A DNA stretch of 64,000 nt from Spongospora subterranea f. sp. subterranea (taxonomy: Eukaryota; Endomyxa: Phytomyxea; Phytomyxea; Plasmodiophorida): NCBI GenBank assembly GCA_049724395.1, contig JAUGWO010000170.1, positions 1 to 64,000 of the forward strand. The letters are read 5' to 3'. Positions 10,853-22,193 of the stretch are shown here, piece after piece. Each line of letters begins with the position of its first letter. Position 1 is the stretch's first letter. Under the pieces are notes generated by a model. It saw nothing but the letters and a program-made list of their open reading frames with translations, was not told the DNA's origin and did no database searches. A program made the translations under genes and the position numbers.

Positions 10853-11171
10853 GGATTAGCGAATGGGGACACGCGGCCGAGTTGACTAAGGAGCACAAAT
10901 CCTGTTCCTCGAATGATTGGCGTTTCTCATCACCCAACGCCCTGATATTGATCATATGAACTGATGGTGAATTATTACGATCCAATAGAGAGATTACCGT
11001 TGCAAACATGAAAATTTGATCGCAAGTGCCACAGCAAGATCAGTGGGCGGATCGGTGACCTGACGGGCGATTGCATATTTAATTCTTGTACGTCATCGAC
11101 AAGCCCCGTCATGATCAAAACCATCAACTCATTCGTGTACGAAGAAACGGGAAATCTGATGAGTCGTCAGC

Positions 11172-11292
11172 GGAAAATGGTGTTTTAAAGTGAAGACGAA
11201 CTTTGAAGGAGATATTCAGCGATATAAGGCACGAGATGTCGCGCGCGGCTTCACCCAACGACCCGGAATCGATTACAAATATGTGCTAAGAA
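11172..11292 (+). pseudogene. Ty1/copia reverse transcriptase fragment
   Basis: About 40 codons read KWCFKVKTNFEGDIQRYKAR followed by DVARGFTQRPGIDY. This is the conserved start of copia-type reverse transcriptase (W.FK.K...G.I.R.KARLVARGFTQ..GIDY). Frame is lost immediately afterwards, and neither integrase nor RNase H is nearby. It is an isolated relic. Confidence 0.85.
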
Positions 11293-11683
11293 GACAAACG
11301 TTGCAGCAATGTAGGCAGTGATGCCGTTTCGATCGTCAAGTGTCACCCCGCAAGCGCGATCGTAAACCAGTTGAATGAAAACGTTCAACTTGGAGCACTT
11401 GATCGTCTCGCAATCGATTTTGGAATGTGCTTCGCCTCGATCAGGCGCCGTTCCTGAAAGCCGTGATCAAATCCATTCCCTCGCCATGAACTACGAAGAA
11501 CAGTAAAAACACTGGTGGTGATGACCAGAAAGGGCCACACCCCCTTAAAACCGCAAAAACTCTCATGGCGCTAGATCCGTCTTCGGGTGTGTATTGTGAA
11601 TCAGATTAGCGTGATTGAACAATCTTGTGACTTCTCAAAAGACAAGACACGTCTTTATAATTAAATACAGAAATGCAAAGAAA

Positions 11684-12562
11684 TCATTTTACAGTTTTCC
11701 TGTGCTTCTTTTTGTCGTGGACACGGGTGGCGACTTCATCCGATTTCCGCTTGGCCACTTTCGTTTTCATCTCCGACTTGACCAGTTCCTGACGACACAG
11801 AGAACGAAAATCAGATCGAGATGCAATATCTCACTCGAAATACCTTGAGTTTATCGTGTTTATCTTGTTTAGCCTTGCGCGCCAGTTCTTTGATTTCAAG
11901 AGCTTTTTGTTTTTCTGCGTCTTTTCTGAGTTTCTCCTGAATTGTGCTTTGAGTTTACCAAACGAGGACAGAAAAACGCAGGGAAAAAGTCCAACCTCGA
12001 TTTCAGATTCATGTTGGGACGCGACGCGGTCCAGGATCGCCAAGGAGCTGTCGAGATCGGCGAACACCTTCTTCGACTGCTTTTTCGGCTTCAGAGGCTT
12101 GACGGGCTCGACGGCGAGTTTCGGTTTGAGTTCTCGGACAACGACGGGCCTGACGCCTTCCCCCATGATCGGCAATCGTATCGTCAGAACGCCATCTGGG
12201 CAACACCCACACCAGAAAATCAACAACGGGCGAAACGAGAGAAACATTCTTGGGAAAATACATTCTAAAGTCGCATCGTATTCCCCTTCGACGACGTTGA
12301 CGCCCTTGGGATATTCAGTATCCAGCCTGAATTTTTTGCTGTGCCCCAGCGTATCTAACTGGAACCGATCGGCCTTGACCGAGTACCTGTGGACGCAAAA
12401 CGCCACGATTCAGACGGTGATTCGAACACAATCGAGAAACCGGCTCTACGAGATGTGTTGAGGCGGGATTCGATGCAATGTCACTCGAACGACCATCGTT
12501 CGGCGTTTATCGATTCGTTCAATGCGCATCGAATGCGGAGGGGTGGCGATCGTGGCCGTCAT
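11684..12562 (-). CDS. HSP20/alpha-crystallin-like protein with basic coiled-coil tail
   Basis: Five exons join cleanly: 12562-12450, 12386-12262, 12195-11996, 11936-11844 and 11788-11684. The introns are 55-66 bases, all GT..AG. The spliced protein has a beta-sandwich-like region (YSVKADRFQLDTLGHSKKFRL, then EYPKGVNVVEGEYDATLE) followed by GVLTIRLPI, the signature last strand of HSP20 domains. After that come a Pro/Lys linker, a charged helix likely to form a coiled coil (EKLRKDAEKQKALEIKELAR) and a Lys/Arg-rich end. Small heat-shock proteins hold unfolded clients, but the long basic tail is unlike a typical sHSP, so a client-specific or RNA-associated role is possible. A p23/CS-type fold is the main alternative. 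The start at 12562 is the first Met in frame; a Met five codons from the core region is also possible. Confidence 0.65.
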
Positions 12563-12904
12563 GGCGGTTGTTGGAATTGGTAGAGAATCCCAGGCACAAT
12601 TCCGGATCCCTCCGCCCACCCCATGTGCCCCGTGACGGACTCCGCAAATTCCGTGGACAAACATGTGTTTTTGATCCGTTCCGACTTTCGGACATCAGCT
12701 CTAAGATCACAAGCGAAGGGCGTTCAAAGCTCAATACGAAGAAATGGAAGACGTTGAAACCAGACGAAACTGTCTCTCAAACAATATCGATGATAAATCC
12801 TTCGCGAAACGATCCATGGGCGATACATATCGTTTTTGCAACAATTTCCTTCGATCTCAACCAATGGCTGTCTATTCGTGTGTCACGATATCAGAAAAAG
12901 AGCC

Positions 12905-13535
12905 CATATTGAAAGCATTGACGTCAAGCAAAGATTTCTGTGTCTGTCGATTCCTTGATTGCCAGGTTTCTGGCTTGAACGGTTTTGCATCCTTTTATTT
13001 CAAAAAAGTACAGTGTCTACACAGGGCATCGCGTCTGGGATGAGCACGACACTCAGTTCAAGCAGAAGCTGCTTCAAGCACGACGCTTCAACCGCTGTTC
13101 CGACTGTCGGGAAAGAAAGCCTCCTGTGGTAAGAACGAAGTGGGTGAACGGGGCGAGAAACGCTGTGCCGTAATTGCGAACTTTCTCAGTCTCACGCGCC
13201 TCGATCATGCGGCGGACGGCGCGCCCAGCGTTCTTACCACCGGAGGCCTTCTTTCCCGACAGTCGGAACAGTGGTTAAAGCGTCTGGATGTTGTTGGTGC
13301 TCACTCGAAGCAGCTTCTGCTTGAACTGAGTGTCGTGCTCATCCCAGACGCGATGCCCTGTGTAGACACAGTACCCCAAAAACCGTTCAAACCAAAAACC
13401 TTGAACTCGTCCGGAAATCTATTCAAAATCGATCGTTAGCGCAACAAGCCACAATGACATCATTGCTGCAACATGGCAATCAGGGAATCGGCAGACACAA
13501 GAAATCTTTGTTTGACGTCAATGCCTTCGTTTTAA
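12905..13535. repeat. Diverged inverted duplication
   Basis: The left arm (about 12905-13132) and right arm (about 13235-13535) are reverse complements over most of their length. The best-conserved parts read CTACACAGGGCATCGCGTCT and CCGACTGTCGGGAAAGAA. The right arm carries extra bases, so the arms have drifted by indels. The spacer of about 100 bases is GC-rich. Minus-strand text across the spacer (RAVRRMIEARETEKVRNYG) looks protein-like but is unrecognised. Confidence 0.75.
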
Positions 13536-13539
13536 GGTT

Positions 13540-14171
13540 GAGCTTAGGACGTCTTGAATCTGAATTTGAATCCTGTTGGGCTGTCACCGCGAGAGGGCTG
13601 CAAAGAACTTGAAAACGCCATCGGCTTGATCACAAACAGCGCTTGGTGCGAGTAAATATGGGGATACCGAACAGCACAATCTCACCTGAAAAGTTTTGAA
13701 GAGCGACAGAAATCCATATCGATTCGGGCGGCTCATGAATTCGAAGTTGATTCCCAATCCGCCACGATGGGCTGAAGAACGCGTTTGGGTGCACTGGGCT
13801 GGTGGTGGCTGCTCTTCACGAGAACGAGCTGCACCAGGTGAAAATCGGAAGGTCTTCCATTAATCTTAGGAATGTTTTCGGTTGACTTCCCTAACTCAAT
13901 AATTGCTCTGATAAATCAAAAAAAGTCATTTCTGCAATAAAAGATTGCAGGGGTGTTGGACGACATATATCGTGATCGCTCCCGATCTTCGAGAAGTGAT
14001 ATTTCAGTTTCCCTGGGTCGTTCTAGAACTTAGATTGGATCGTTCCATGTTTTGGTACAACAGAGTACGAATCGGATCGCGATATCAGTCCCCGATTTTT
14101 TCGGCTGAGAAATCCGCCACAGAAAACACAAACGGGCCCAGTCCACCCCGAGCTGACACAATCCCATCCCC
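13540..14171. other. Intergenic, no gene seen
   Basis: Short frames only. The last 100 bases precede the P450 start and probably include its promoter and 5' UTR, but I see no defined core motif. Confidence 0.4.
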
Positions 14172-15947
14172 ATGATTATCGCCATCGTCTTGGCGTGTCT
14201 GGGCGCTTACGCCGCATACCATGGCGTCCGCTTTCTCGTCTGGCTGAAACGCCTCAACGACGCTGTGGTCAACGTCCCACCCCCCTCGGTAAACCGCATT
14301 GGCTGTTCGGCAATCTCGCACAGATCCGGGCGGACGGCGGGTTCGTGGCGTCTCGTGGATTGGCGTTCAACCGCCTCGGCGTCGATACGATCAAAGCGTA
14401 TCTTGGGCCAGTTCCGGTCATCGTCACGAGGGACATCGAGTTCTTCAAATTCGTCCATGCGAACCAGACGAATAGCGAGATCCCGTTCGTAAGAATATCG
14501 ACACCGATGTTGTCCCACGTCGTACGTTGACAAACCCACTCGCTCGCCGATTCGCTGAACTGATCGGGGGTTTTGTGTGTCCAATCAGCTGGGCACAGAC
14601 AGCCTGGTGACCAAGGACGGCGACGGCTGGGCATTTGATCGCAAGAACATGACGCCCCTGTTCAAGCACCAGACGCTCGCGGCCATCTACGATATGGTCG
14701 TGGACCACAGCAATCGCCTATCGAAGCTGTGGGAGACCCAGTGCTTGGCCAATGGAATCACGAAAACCGCCGACATCGACCATATCGATGGGCAGTTGAG
14801 GGCGTTCTCCACCGGGTTTGTGTCGGGGACTGATCAATCGTTTTACTCGTTGAACAAATGACGAATTGGCTCAGGGTCATCGCCTATCTCTGTTTCAAAT
14901 CTGATATTGGCGTGCTCCATTCCGAGGCCAAACACCCCATGGTCGAACGGTTCTGCGATATCGCCAGTTCGCTGGAGGTGCTGTCGGCGCTACCGCCCAT
15001 CGTCCAGAACATCCCGTTCATACCGGTTCGCCGTAAACTGAACGAGGTCGTGGCCAAAGCCGACGTCGAGATGCTGGAGACGATCAAAGGTCGCCGTTCC
15101 GGTCCACAATCGTCCGGAACAAGCGACCTGTTGGATCTACTGATGGATCCAGCGATCAAGCCGCCCTACAAAGATTCGTCGATTCGGGACCATTCCATGA
15201 CAATGTATTGGGCTGGCCAAGAATCCACCTCCCTTTTCATGTCGGTGTCGACGCGTACCATTCAACTCCGGTTCTGATATCGTCGTGCCCAGGACGTGGG
15301 CTCTGTATTTCTTGGCGAAATACCCACAGTATCAGGAACGCCTGTTCAAAGACCTGTCGGATCTGCCCGATAATTTCACTTACGAGGATCTCAACCGCGT
15401 CCAGCTCCTGACGAATTTCCTGGTAATCAACGGGGGTCGTAGTCGTCGTCGTCACAACGCATTCACTGAGCGATCGTCCATTTAGAACGAGACGTTGCGC
15501 TTGACGTCCGTTGCCCCGACGAGCGTCAAGCAATCGTCGTCCGACCAGGCCATGTACAACGGCCTGCGACTGCCCACCGGGCTGTGGATCGTGTTCTCCC
15601 TGTTCGACATTAATCGCAACCCGAAGTACTGGCCCAACCCGCTGGAGTTCAACCCCGACCGCTGGGAGCGCCCCGGGATGCATTCGCACGAGGCGTTCGT
15701 CCCATTTACAAAAGGGGAGAAGGTAATCGGCGTTTGGTTTGTCGGAGCGCCGTACGTCATCTACATTGTGGTGATTCAGATCTGCATTGGGCAAAGGCTG
15801 GCGATTATGGAAGGGAAGATCGTCGTCGCTAACGCCGTCCGACGATTCTGTATCAGCGAAACCCCTGGATTCCACGTGGCTGAGAAAGTGACGTTTATGA
15901 ACCGGCCTGTAAACGGCATGAAACTTCGTATATCGATACGATCATAA
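14172..15947 (+). CDS. Cytochrome P450 monooxygenase (one apparent 1-bp frameshift)
   Basis: Six exons (14172-14521, 14589-14815, 14875-15240, 15293-15422, 15486-15722, 15780-15947) are separated by GT..AG introns of about 52-67 bases. An N-terminal membrane anchor (IIAIVLACLGAYAAYHGV) leads to a Pro-rich hinge and GKPHWLFGNL. Core P450 motifs follow in order: the I-helix AGQEST, NETLRL (the ExxR Glu-Arg pair), FNPDRWE (PERF-like), and a heme loop PFTKGEKICIGQRLA whose Cys is the axial ligand; Lys replaces the usual Arg. Two of these motifs form only after splicing. Between hinge and GKPHW the frame slips in a six-C run (14280-14285); one more C restores it. Substrate is unknown. The protein probably sits in the ER and needs a P450 reductase. 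Confidence 0.88.
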
Positions 15948-16034
15948 TTACAGACGACGACCTGTGGCGTTCAGTACGATGATAAAAAAATACAGGCAAC
16001 GACCTCTAATGCGTTCCGTTTTTGTGGAAAACGT

Positions 16035-17781
16035 TCAAACCGAAATCGAAAGGGATCGCCGCGATGGAGGACGATGCTCCAGTCGTGGTCCACCCCATGT
16101 TCGCTGCCTCACGGTCGCCATGCCATAGACTTCGTACAATGCGCCGAGCAACGGGGTGATGACGGCGTATAATGGGAAGACGGCCATGGTTCGAAGGCCT
16201 TTCCCTCCGGCCGATACGCTGATCACGGCGACCACGACCCAGATCGGAATGTAGATAGAGATGAGGGCGTAGATAAATATCCACATATTAGAATCGAATC
16301 CGTTCAGTATGATCTCGGCGATGGCTAAATATGAGAACAATGTTCCGTTGCGAAACGACAGAAGCAGCTGAAGGATCTGTAAAAAGGGCAGATTGCGCCA
16401 CAATGTATATGTGGTGAGCATCGTGACCTCATTCGAGATCGTGCCCAGGAACCATCGTCGCCTTTGCCGCATCAGATCGCAAAAGCCAGCACACCCCGGG
16501 GTCTGGCATCGAGCAGCGATCGCGAACCCAACACGATGCGATCGCGGATGGCTTTCGAGCAGCAGCGCGGTCAGATATCGATCCTCGCCCAGGGATCTTT
16601 TCGCGAAACTCACCGCATTCGACGACGGTAATTGGGCGAAATATTCACGCGCAACCAGCCGTAGTGATTCGAACCGGATCATGGCCAACGCCCCAGGAAG
16701 ACATGATATCCCTCCCATCATCGATTCGGTCCCGCGATGGAGCGCCTGGGATTCGATGTACTCGCAGTTCTGAATAAGGGACAGGAGCCCATCCGAGTCG
16801 ATCGTAATCAGGCCGGTCAGCGCCTCGCAGAATGGCCGCGACGCCATCTCATAGACCAGATGGGCGATCGCAAACTTGTCAAGGGCGATATCGCTGTCGA
16901 CGAACAATATGAGCGGTTTCTGCAGATCTGGTCCTAACAGCTTCTCCAGGTAGACAAACGCACACATCTGGGCCTATTCATTGGAGCGTGTCAACTCAGA
17001 TAGATTGGGCCAGTAGGGCAATGGCGAACGGCCTACATGGCGCTTCCCCCCATGCTCGAATCGGGCCAGGTGGACCCTGACGAGTATTGAGCGTTGATGA
17101 AAATGATGACGATTATTGAACTGACCTGAGACCTTGATATAAACCGATCACGACTGGCTCCGTCGAATTTGGGTGATCGTCGGTGATCATTTCGTGAATG
17201 GTTTCGTAGATTGGCGTGATGTTATCGTCGTCAAACGCCAGCAACAGGCTGATTCTGGACTTTGGATATGAATTGGCGGCGATGCTGTCAATGGTCTGGA
17301 CAAGACGTTGAACCGATTCATTGTAGACCGGGACGATGATCATCACTTCGGAAGCTACTTTCGGATTGATGTTCATTCCCAACGAGATTCTCAACATGAT
17401 CGAATCGTCCGATTGGGCTGTGAGGAGATGGATTACGGCGCACACACATTTGAACAGGTTTACAATGACGAAAATGAGAGGTTCGATGAAGGCGATCCAG
17501 ATAAAAGGGTCAGACGTGATGGTCGTGGTCAATGGATTAACGGTGAACAGATTGGCCCAGTTGATATGGGTTCCAACAATGGTGTATAGGACCCCATTAT
17601 AAACGATGATCACTGATAGGATCGGGACGGCCATGGCCATTGACGAACAGCGACGGGATTGCCGATCGGAACGGAACACGGCAGACAGCAGGGTCGACAA
17701 GTAAAATACCCAGTGAAGCAGGAGATGGGTTATAGCTGTGAGCAATATTATCGATAAGATACAGTTCCAAAAGAGCTGCAT
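16035..17781 (-). CDS. Chitin synthase (GT2 family)
   Basis: Three exons (17781-17126, 17076-17037, 16967-16035) are joined over introns of 49 and 69 bases. The N-terminal half has several membrane spans followed by VMIIVPVYNES, the start of the GT2 fold. The splice junctions create VHLARFEHGGKRH. Exon three holds VDSD (metal/UDP-GlcNAc binding), CLPGALAMIR, GEDRYLT (acceptor-site Asp) and QRRRW, the processive chitin synthase signature, then a C-terminal membrane cluster and RQRTWGGPR, which resembles the SWGTR end motif. It would polymerise UDP-GlcNAc into chitin at the plasma membrane for spore or cell walls. It is shorter than most fungal enzymes and lacks a myosin or large N-terminal region. 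Confidence 0.88.
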
Positions 17782-17891
17782 CGCGTCAAGTCGGCCTATC
17801 AGAAACTGGCATGGAATATAGCGGCACGCGACACTAACATGGTGAAAGCCAGGGAGTGCTCATTAGCCATTTCCGCTATATATATTGAAAT

Positions 17892-20002
17892 TTACAGCTC
17901 TTGCTTGCTCTCCTCAACGCCAGCCTTATCCTTGGTTGTTGTTGTAGATGATCGCGGTTGATCGCAGCTGGTGTTCTGGGCTAGTTCTGTTAATGCTGCT
18001 TTTCGGGCAGGAGAAAGTGTGGTGGCATTGGAGATGAGGAAGTTGGAAATCGAGAAAAACGACCTATCACCGTCGTATGTACTATATCTTGAAGGAGCAG
18101 AAGCAGGGAAAAGGAATATACTCGGGTAATCCTCATAGTCTATGGGAACATCATTGAAATCTCCATTGATTTCTGCAATGACAATTGATGGATCCATCGT
18201 GAAGATTTCGGCTAAACACTTTAATCTGGGCATTAATACTTTGCAGTGACCACACCTTCAAAAAAGCCGTCAATGCAGAATACGTGAAAAACTGAAAATT
18301 CCCTTACCATGGAGCGTGGACGGTAAGCAGTACGTCTTTAGATTCATCCAAAACGATTCGGTCGTAAGTCTTTCCGACTGTCTTAATTAGCCCTTTATTT
18401 TCATTTTCTGGAATTCGTTCTGATTTGATTAGTAAAGGCTCATTTCCAGCAAGTGCCTAAAACATTCGTTAATGAAGCTCTATGAGTCGGAACCAGCGCA
18501 TTACTTGATGAGACCATGCAGATATAGAGGCAGCTTCGAATGTGCCTTCAAACGGGTAACGATATTTTGTCTTGGAGGGTGCATTGTCAATCAAAATAGC
18601 GGGCCTTGAAAAACACCAGCAAATGAGCACTTAGAGAGGTATTGACGGTAAAAAGAGGACCATTGTTTACCGTCAAGACCTAAGTTCACAGCATGGTTGC
18701 TATGATCATTGGCATCGAGCCAAACCCATGATAGCAAACCTTTAGATGATTTCGCAGCTTCCTATACATGTGAAACTTGAGGATAAGACGTCGAGGTTTC
18801 CTTCATTTTTACCCTCAATATGGAAACACTCTTGTTTCGATCATCACTATACTCCAAAAAAGCCCAAACGATAGGAAGGCCGCGACGAACGTACCCTAGA
18901 ATGGAAAGGATTATGATTTTGATAACCAAGCTCTTTTGTCACAAGAGTTTTCAAATAAGAAGAATAATCCACCTGCGTAATTATCATCGGATATGGCGTC
19001 GATTAAAGGAAACGATGTAGAGTCAATAAAAAACTTGATACTTTCCAGCGTCACCGAGGATCCAACAAATTCTATCTAGGAAAGAAGACACGACATTAGA
19101 TATAAGTGGGCAGAACCGGACGATGGTTACAGGTTCATCGGTGTAATCCACAAAAAGCAGGATGGCAGAAGCTGCATCAGGAGACTTCGCTGGCATTTTG
19201 GACTTCAGGAGGGCATTTGGAGCAGCAGCGAAGCTGGTGTTGGCGCGAAGCTCCAGTGCTATAACTGCTAAATTATCAATTTCTGTAGCGTTATCTGAAA
19301 AGATGATAGCAGACACTCTTGGGTTTTTTAGCACATCTATAGCAGCAACAAGTCCTCTATTTACCTATTATCCCTGACAAAAGCGTTCACCTCCTCAATA
19401 GTGGCAAGCGCCGTAACGGGTTCACCGCAATGACGCTTCACGAACGCGCTGATTGCTAAAATCGACGATTTCAGAAAATACCTCAATCAATAAAAAAACT
19501 TACTGTCAGCAACGAAGGTTTCAAAGAACCGGATTTCTGTTTGAGAACTAAACAAGCGAATATCAGGGTAGTTTCGTTTAATGCCGAATTTGCGGCAAAG
19601 GTCGATTTCTGAAGAGCAGTTCACATCTGCATCCAGCTTAATTGAAACGGTTAGATTCAATATAGAATTGTGCCACAAACCAGCAAACATCATATTTGGG
19701 CACTGACTTTCGATTGCTTTAACAGACTTTTTCAATTCTGTGCTCAACTTGTGACAATCTCTACACGCTCCCAAGTCGAAGTTAAAATTCTATAACAAGA
19801 ATTGAAACTCAATATCTTAGATAGAGTTTAACTCAACACCGACAATAAGGATGTTGTCATTGTTTTTGATCATGTCGTCGAATTCGGACCCAGATAATGA
19901 GATCATGGCTACGTTTCCGGAGGCTGAAGCGAGCATCAACGATGCCCATACGACGGCAGCAAATATGGGCGTTGACGACAGGGCGAGACTGAGTTTACAC
20001 AT
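17892..20002 (-). CDS. Protein disulfide isomerase-like ER protein
   Basis: Many short exons on the minus strand. Exon one (20002 to about 19840) gives a signal peptide ending near ASASGNV. The first thioredoxin domain follows after splicing: ILIVEFNFDLGACRDCHKL, then LDADVNCSS and YPDIRLF. Exons around 19334-19080 look like the non-catalytic b/b' domains. The second catalytic domain (18350-17900) reads VLDESKDVLLTVHAPW and continues after an intron as CGHCK, so the intron splits the active site. The protein ends KQEL, an ER-retrieval-like tail. Domain order a-b-b'-a' fits PDI, which forms and isomerises disulfides in the ER lumen. The first active site is CRDC rather than CGHC, so its redox role may be altered. 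Middle exon boundaries are not all resolved. Confidence 0.82.
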
Positions 20003-20009
20003 TGTTTTG

Positions 20010-22190
20010 ATGGTGTTAATGTAAATATGGTGAGAGACAGACAGAGTAGATATTGAGGTTGCAGCTCAACCTGTCTCCTGAGTAGCATTAGCGTGGCTGC
20101 ACTGGGCCCCATGCATGCAGTCAAATCAACGGACGGACACGGATCATCCCACTGCGGGATAGACCGTAGTTCGCCAGACCGATTTTTCCGAAAAACATTA
20201 TATATAACGTTATATTGTTCTGAAACAACCAAATATATATATTGCACCAATTTATCGCCCAATATTTTAACTACACCGTGAGAAAAAACTTCGGAAGATC
20301 ACGCAAAATCGAAGAACCAATCCTAAAAGAAAATCGCTACTTACGATTAGTCGTACACAAAACAGCATGCTTGCACGCCTTTTTCTACAATTTCAACGTT
20401 GCTTTGACTCACCAAAGCTGACTTTTTAGCAGATGCAAGTACTGGATTCGACTTACGATTCTAAGCTCAACATTTTCATCGGCATCACTCTAGTTTTAAT
20501 GATATTCAGCGTTCTGTTATTTTAGACAATATTACTGTTGGATGCGGCTACTACGCAGTTTCACACGGTTATCAGATGCCCTTTGTCCCAAAAACGGTCA
20601 TCACCTAAAACTACTGTTAGGGACCTAGTTGCGAGAAACACTTCATCAGAATACCGAAATAATGAGTTTCGAATTTTTCGAGATGGACGATTTAGTCTCG
20701 AGCGGCGTTTCAACTCGAATCGCCCGAGTCTTCACGGTGTGTCGCAGAGTAGGCCTTGACATTTTTGCAATATCATTCGACATCTGTCAGCAGGTATTAC
20801 GCTTTCACTTTTTCAATATTCATCCAGGGACGTGGCAACATCCCAGCCGGGGCGATTCGAGAATACTATGGCTGCAAAAACTTGTACATCCCTGGTTTAG
20901 AAACAACAGACTGAGATGGAATATTGTAAACGAACATGTTCGTTGACCCAGCGGACTTCGGCACCTTGCTTTCAAAGAATGATCAAGACGTTCAGCGACC
21001 ACGGGAACAGCAAAGTCTGATCCTCAACGTCATGGTCTTGTCCACAAATCGACCTGCATTACAATTTGAAGAAATTCGGATTCATCCTGAATTTGCCATC
21101 CTGATGAGCCTCGATTTCGGTTTCTAGTTTTGCTATAGATACGTCTGCCTCGTCGTGAGAATTCTCTGGCACGATCCTCTACCCAAGAATGCTTCGGGGC
21201 AACGCAAACCACCGTTCCTTGCACAGCTCCGCTGTTTAGAGTCATGATTGCGAAAGATGAAATGAACAAGAGGGAGACCGTATTGTGACAGCACTGAGCA
21301 AATACAAAAAAAACGTTGATTTCAGGCCGTGATGTACGATTCATCGTACATTAGACGTTTTCGTGATTTTTGTGAAAACCTCGTATTTACGATGAATCGT
21401 ACACCTTTTGAAAGATTTTAAATCTCGAGCGCCATAGCCTTTAAGTTGGCTGAGTTTTAGTGAATTTAAAATCAATCTTGGTAGTACGTATGAACGATTT
21501 CTCCATAGTTATCGACACGCACATCACCAAAAGTTTGCCTGAAAAAGGTTTTCATCGAGGTCTGTAATTAAAATAAGCTTCAAATTGTTTTGATTATGGA
21601 TTTTGAAAAGGTGGAAAATGGTCTGTCACGGTAGTGGTAGACGCGGAAAAGAACCGAACATTGTAATGAAGTGAATTTTCGTAATTATTGATGGCAGGAA
21701 TAGCTAGGGAGCACCTGGATCTTGCCGCCGGCGTTAATGGCTCAGCGCGTGAGAGGATGAACTCCAACAATCGCCACATGGGTAGATTCATAGCATTGTC
21801 TTCTTGGTTGTCATATCCGATAAGGACTCCAGCGAGGAGCAGCTAAAGCCTCAGGAAACCGAGAGGTGCCGCACTCCTAATATCTGTCGTCATCATTTTC
21901 CAAACAGAACGCCGCTTCTCCGTCGATTTCTCATGTCCGCTGCTCTTTAACTATTAAACGATCGTTAGTATGTATGTATACCAAAGTCGATGGTCAATGC
22001 TACGCTGAACGAGGCTGTGAGCTCGTTCCTGTGTGTGTTATACTTGGTGGACTAAAAATAGGAAGTTACAGCGTCGCAGTCATTTGTCACTGTTTCATTC
22101 CGGTTTCAATCTTCGTAACTCGATCATCACGTTACGACCACCGAGGGTGTGTCGGACAAGTTGGTCCCTCTAACAACACAGGCGCCCCAT
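20010..22190. other. Accessory-like stretch without a confident gene
   Basis: Scattered frames of 60-105 codons are present. Plus-strand text near 20840-20940 (REYYGCKNLYIPGLETT) vaguely resembles retroelement integrase zinc-binding regions but is broken. A short inverted repeat of GTACGATTCATCGTAC type lies at 21332-21405. A plus frame (21974-22267) with a hydrophobic stretch ends just inside the next ORF and might be a broken upstream part of it. Confidence 0.3.
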
Positions 22191-22193
22191 TGA

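Noticed and set aside
11288-11440. Protein-like minus-strand reading next to the copia fragment (text KLNVFIQLVYDRACGVTLDD)
   Set aside because: Too short, with no supported start, splice site or family; kept out of the annotation, though it could be an exon of an unseen gene.
11856-12461. 201-codon plus-strand frame opposite the HSP20-like gene
   Set aside because: It is the complement of well-spliced exons carrying a recognisable HSP20 strand; the plus frame has low-complexity text and no motif.
15237-15875. 212-codon minus-strand frame opposite the P450
   Set aside because: It is antisense to P450 motifs (ExxR, PERF, heme loop) that splice correctly on the plus strand.
14172-20002. P450, chitin synthase and PDI as a biosynthetic cluster
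   Set aside because: The genes are in mixed orientation, have unrelated roles and show no other pathway enzymes nearby.
21332-21405. Palindromic GTACGATTCATCGTAC with an inverted partner as a protein-binding site
   Set aside because: It sits in a region with no gene nearby and nothing else marks it as an operator; probably MITE debris.
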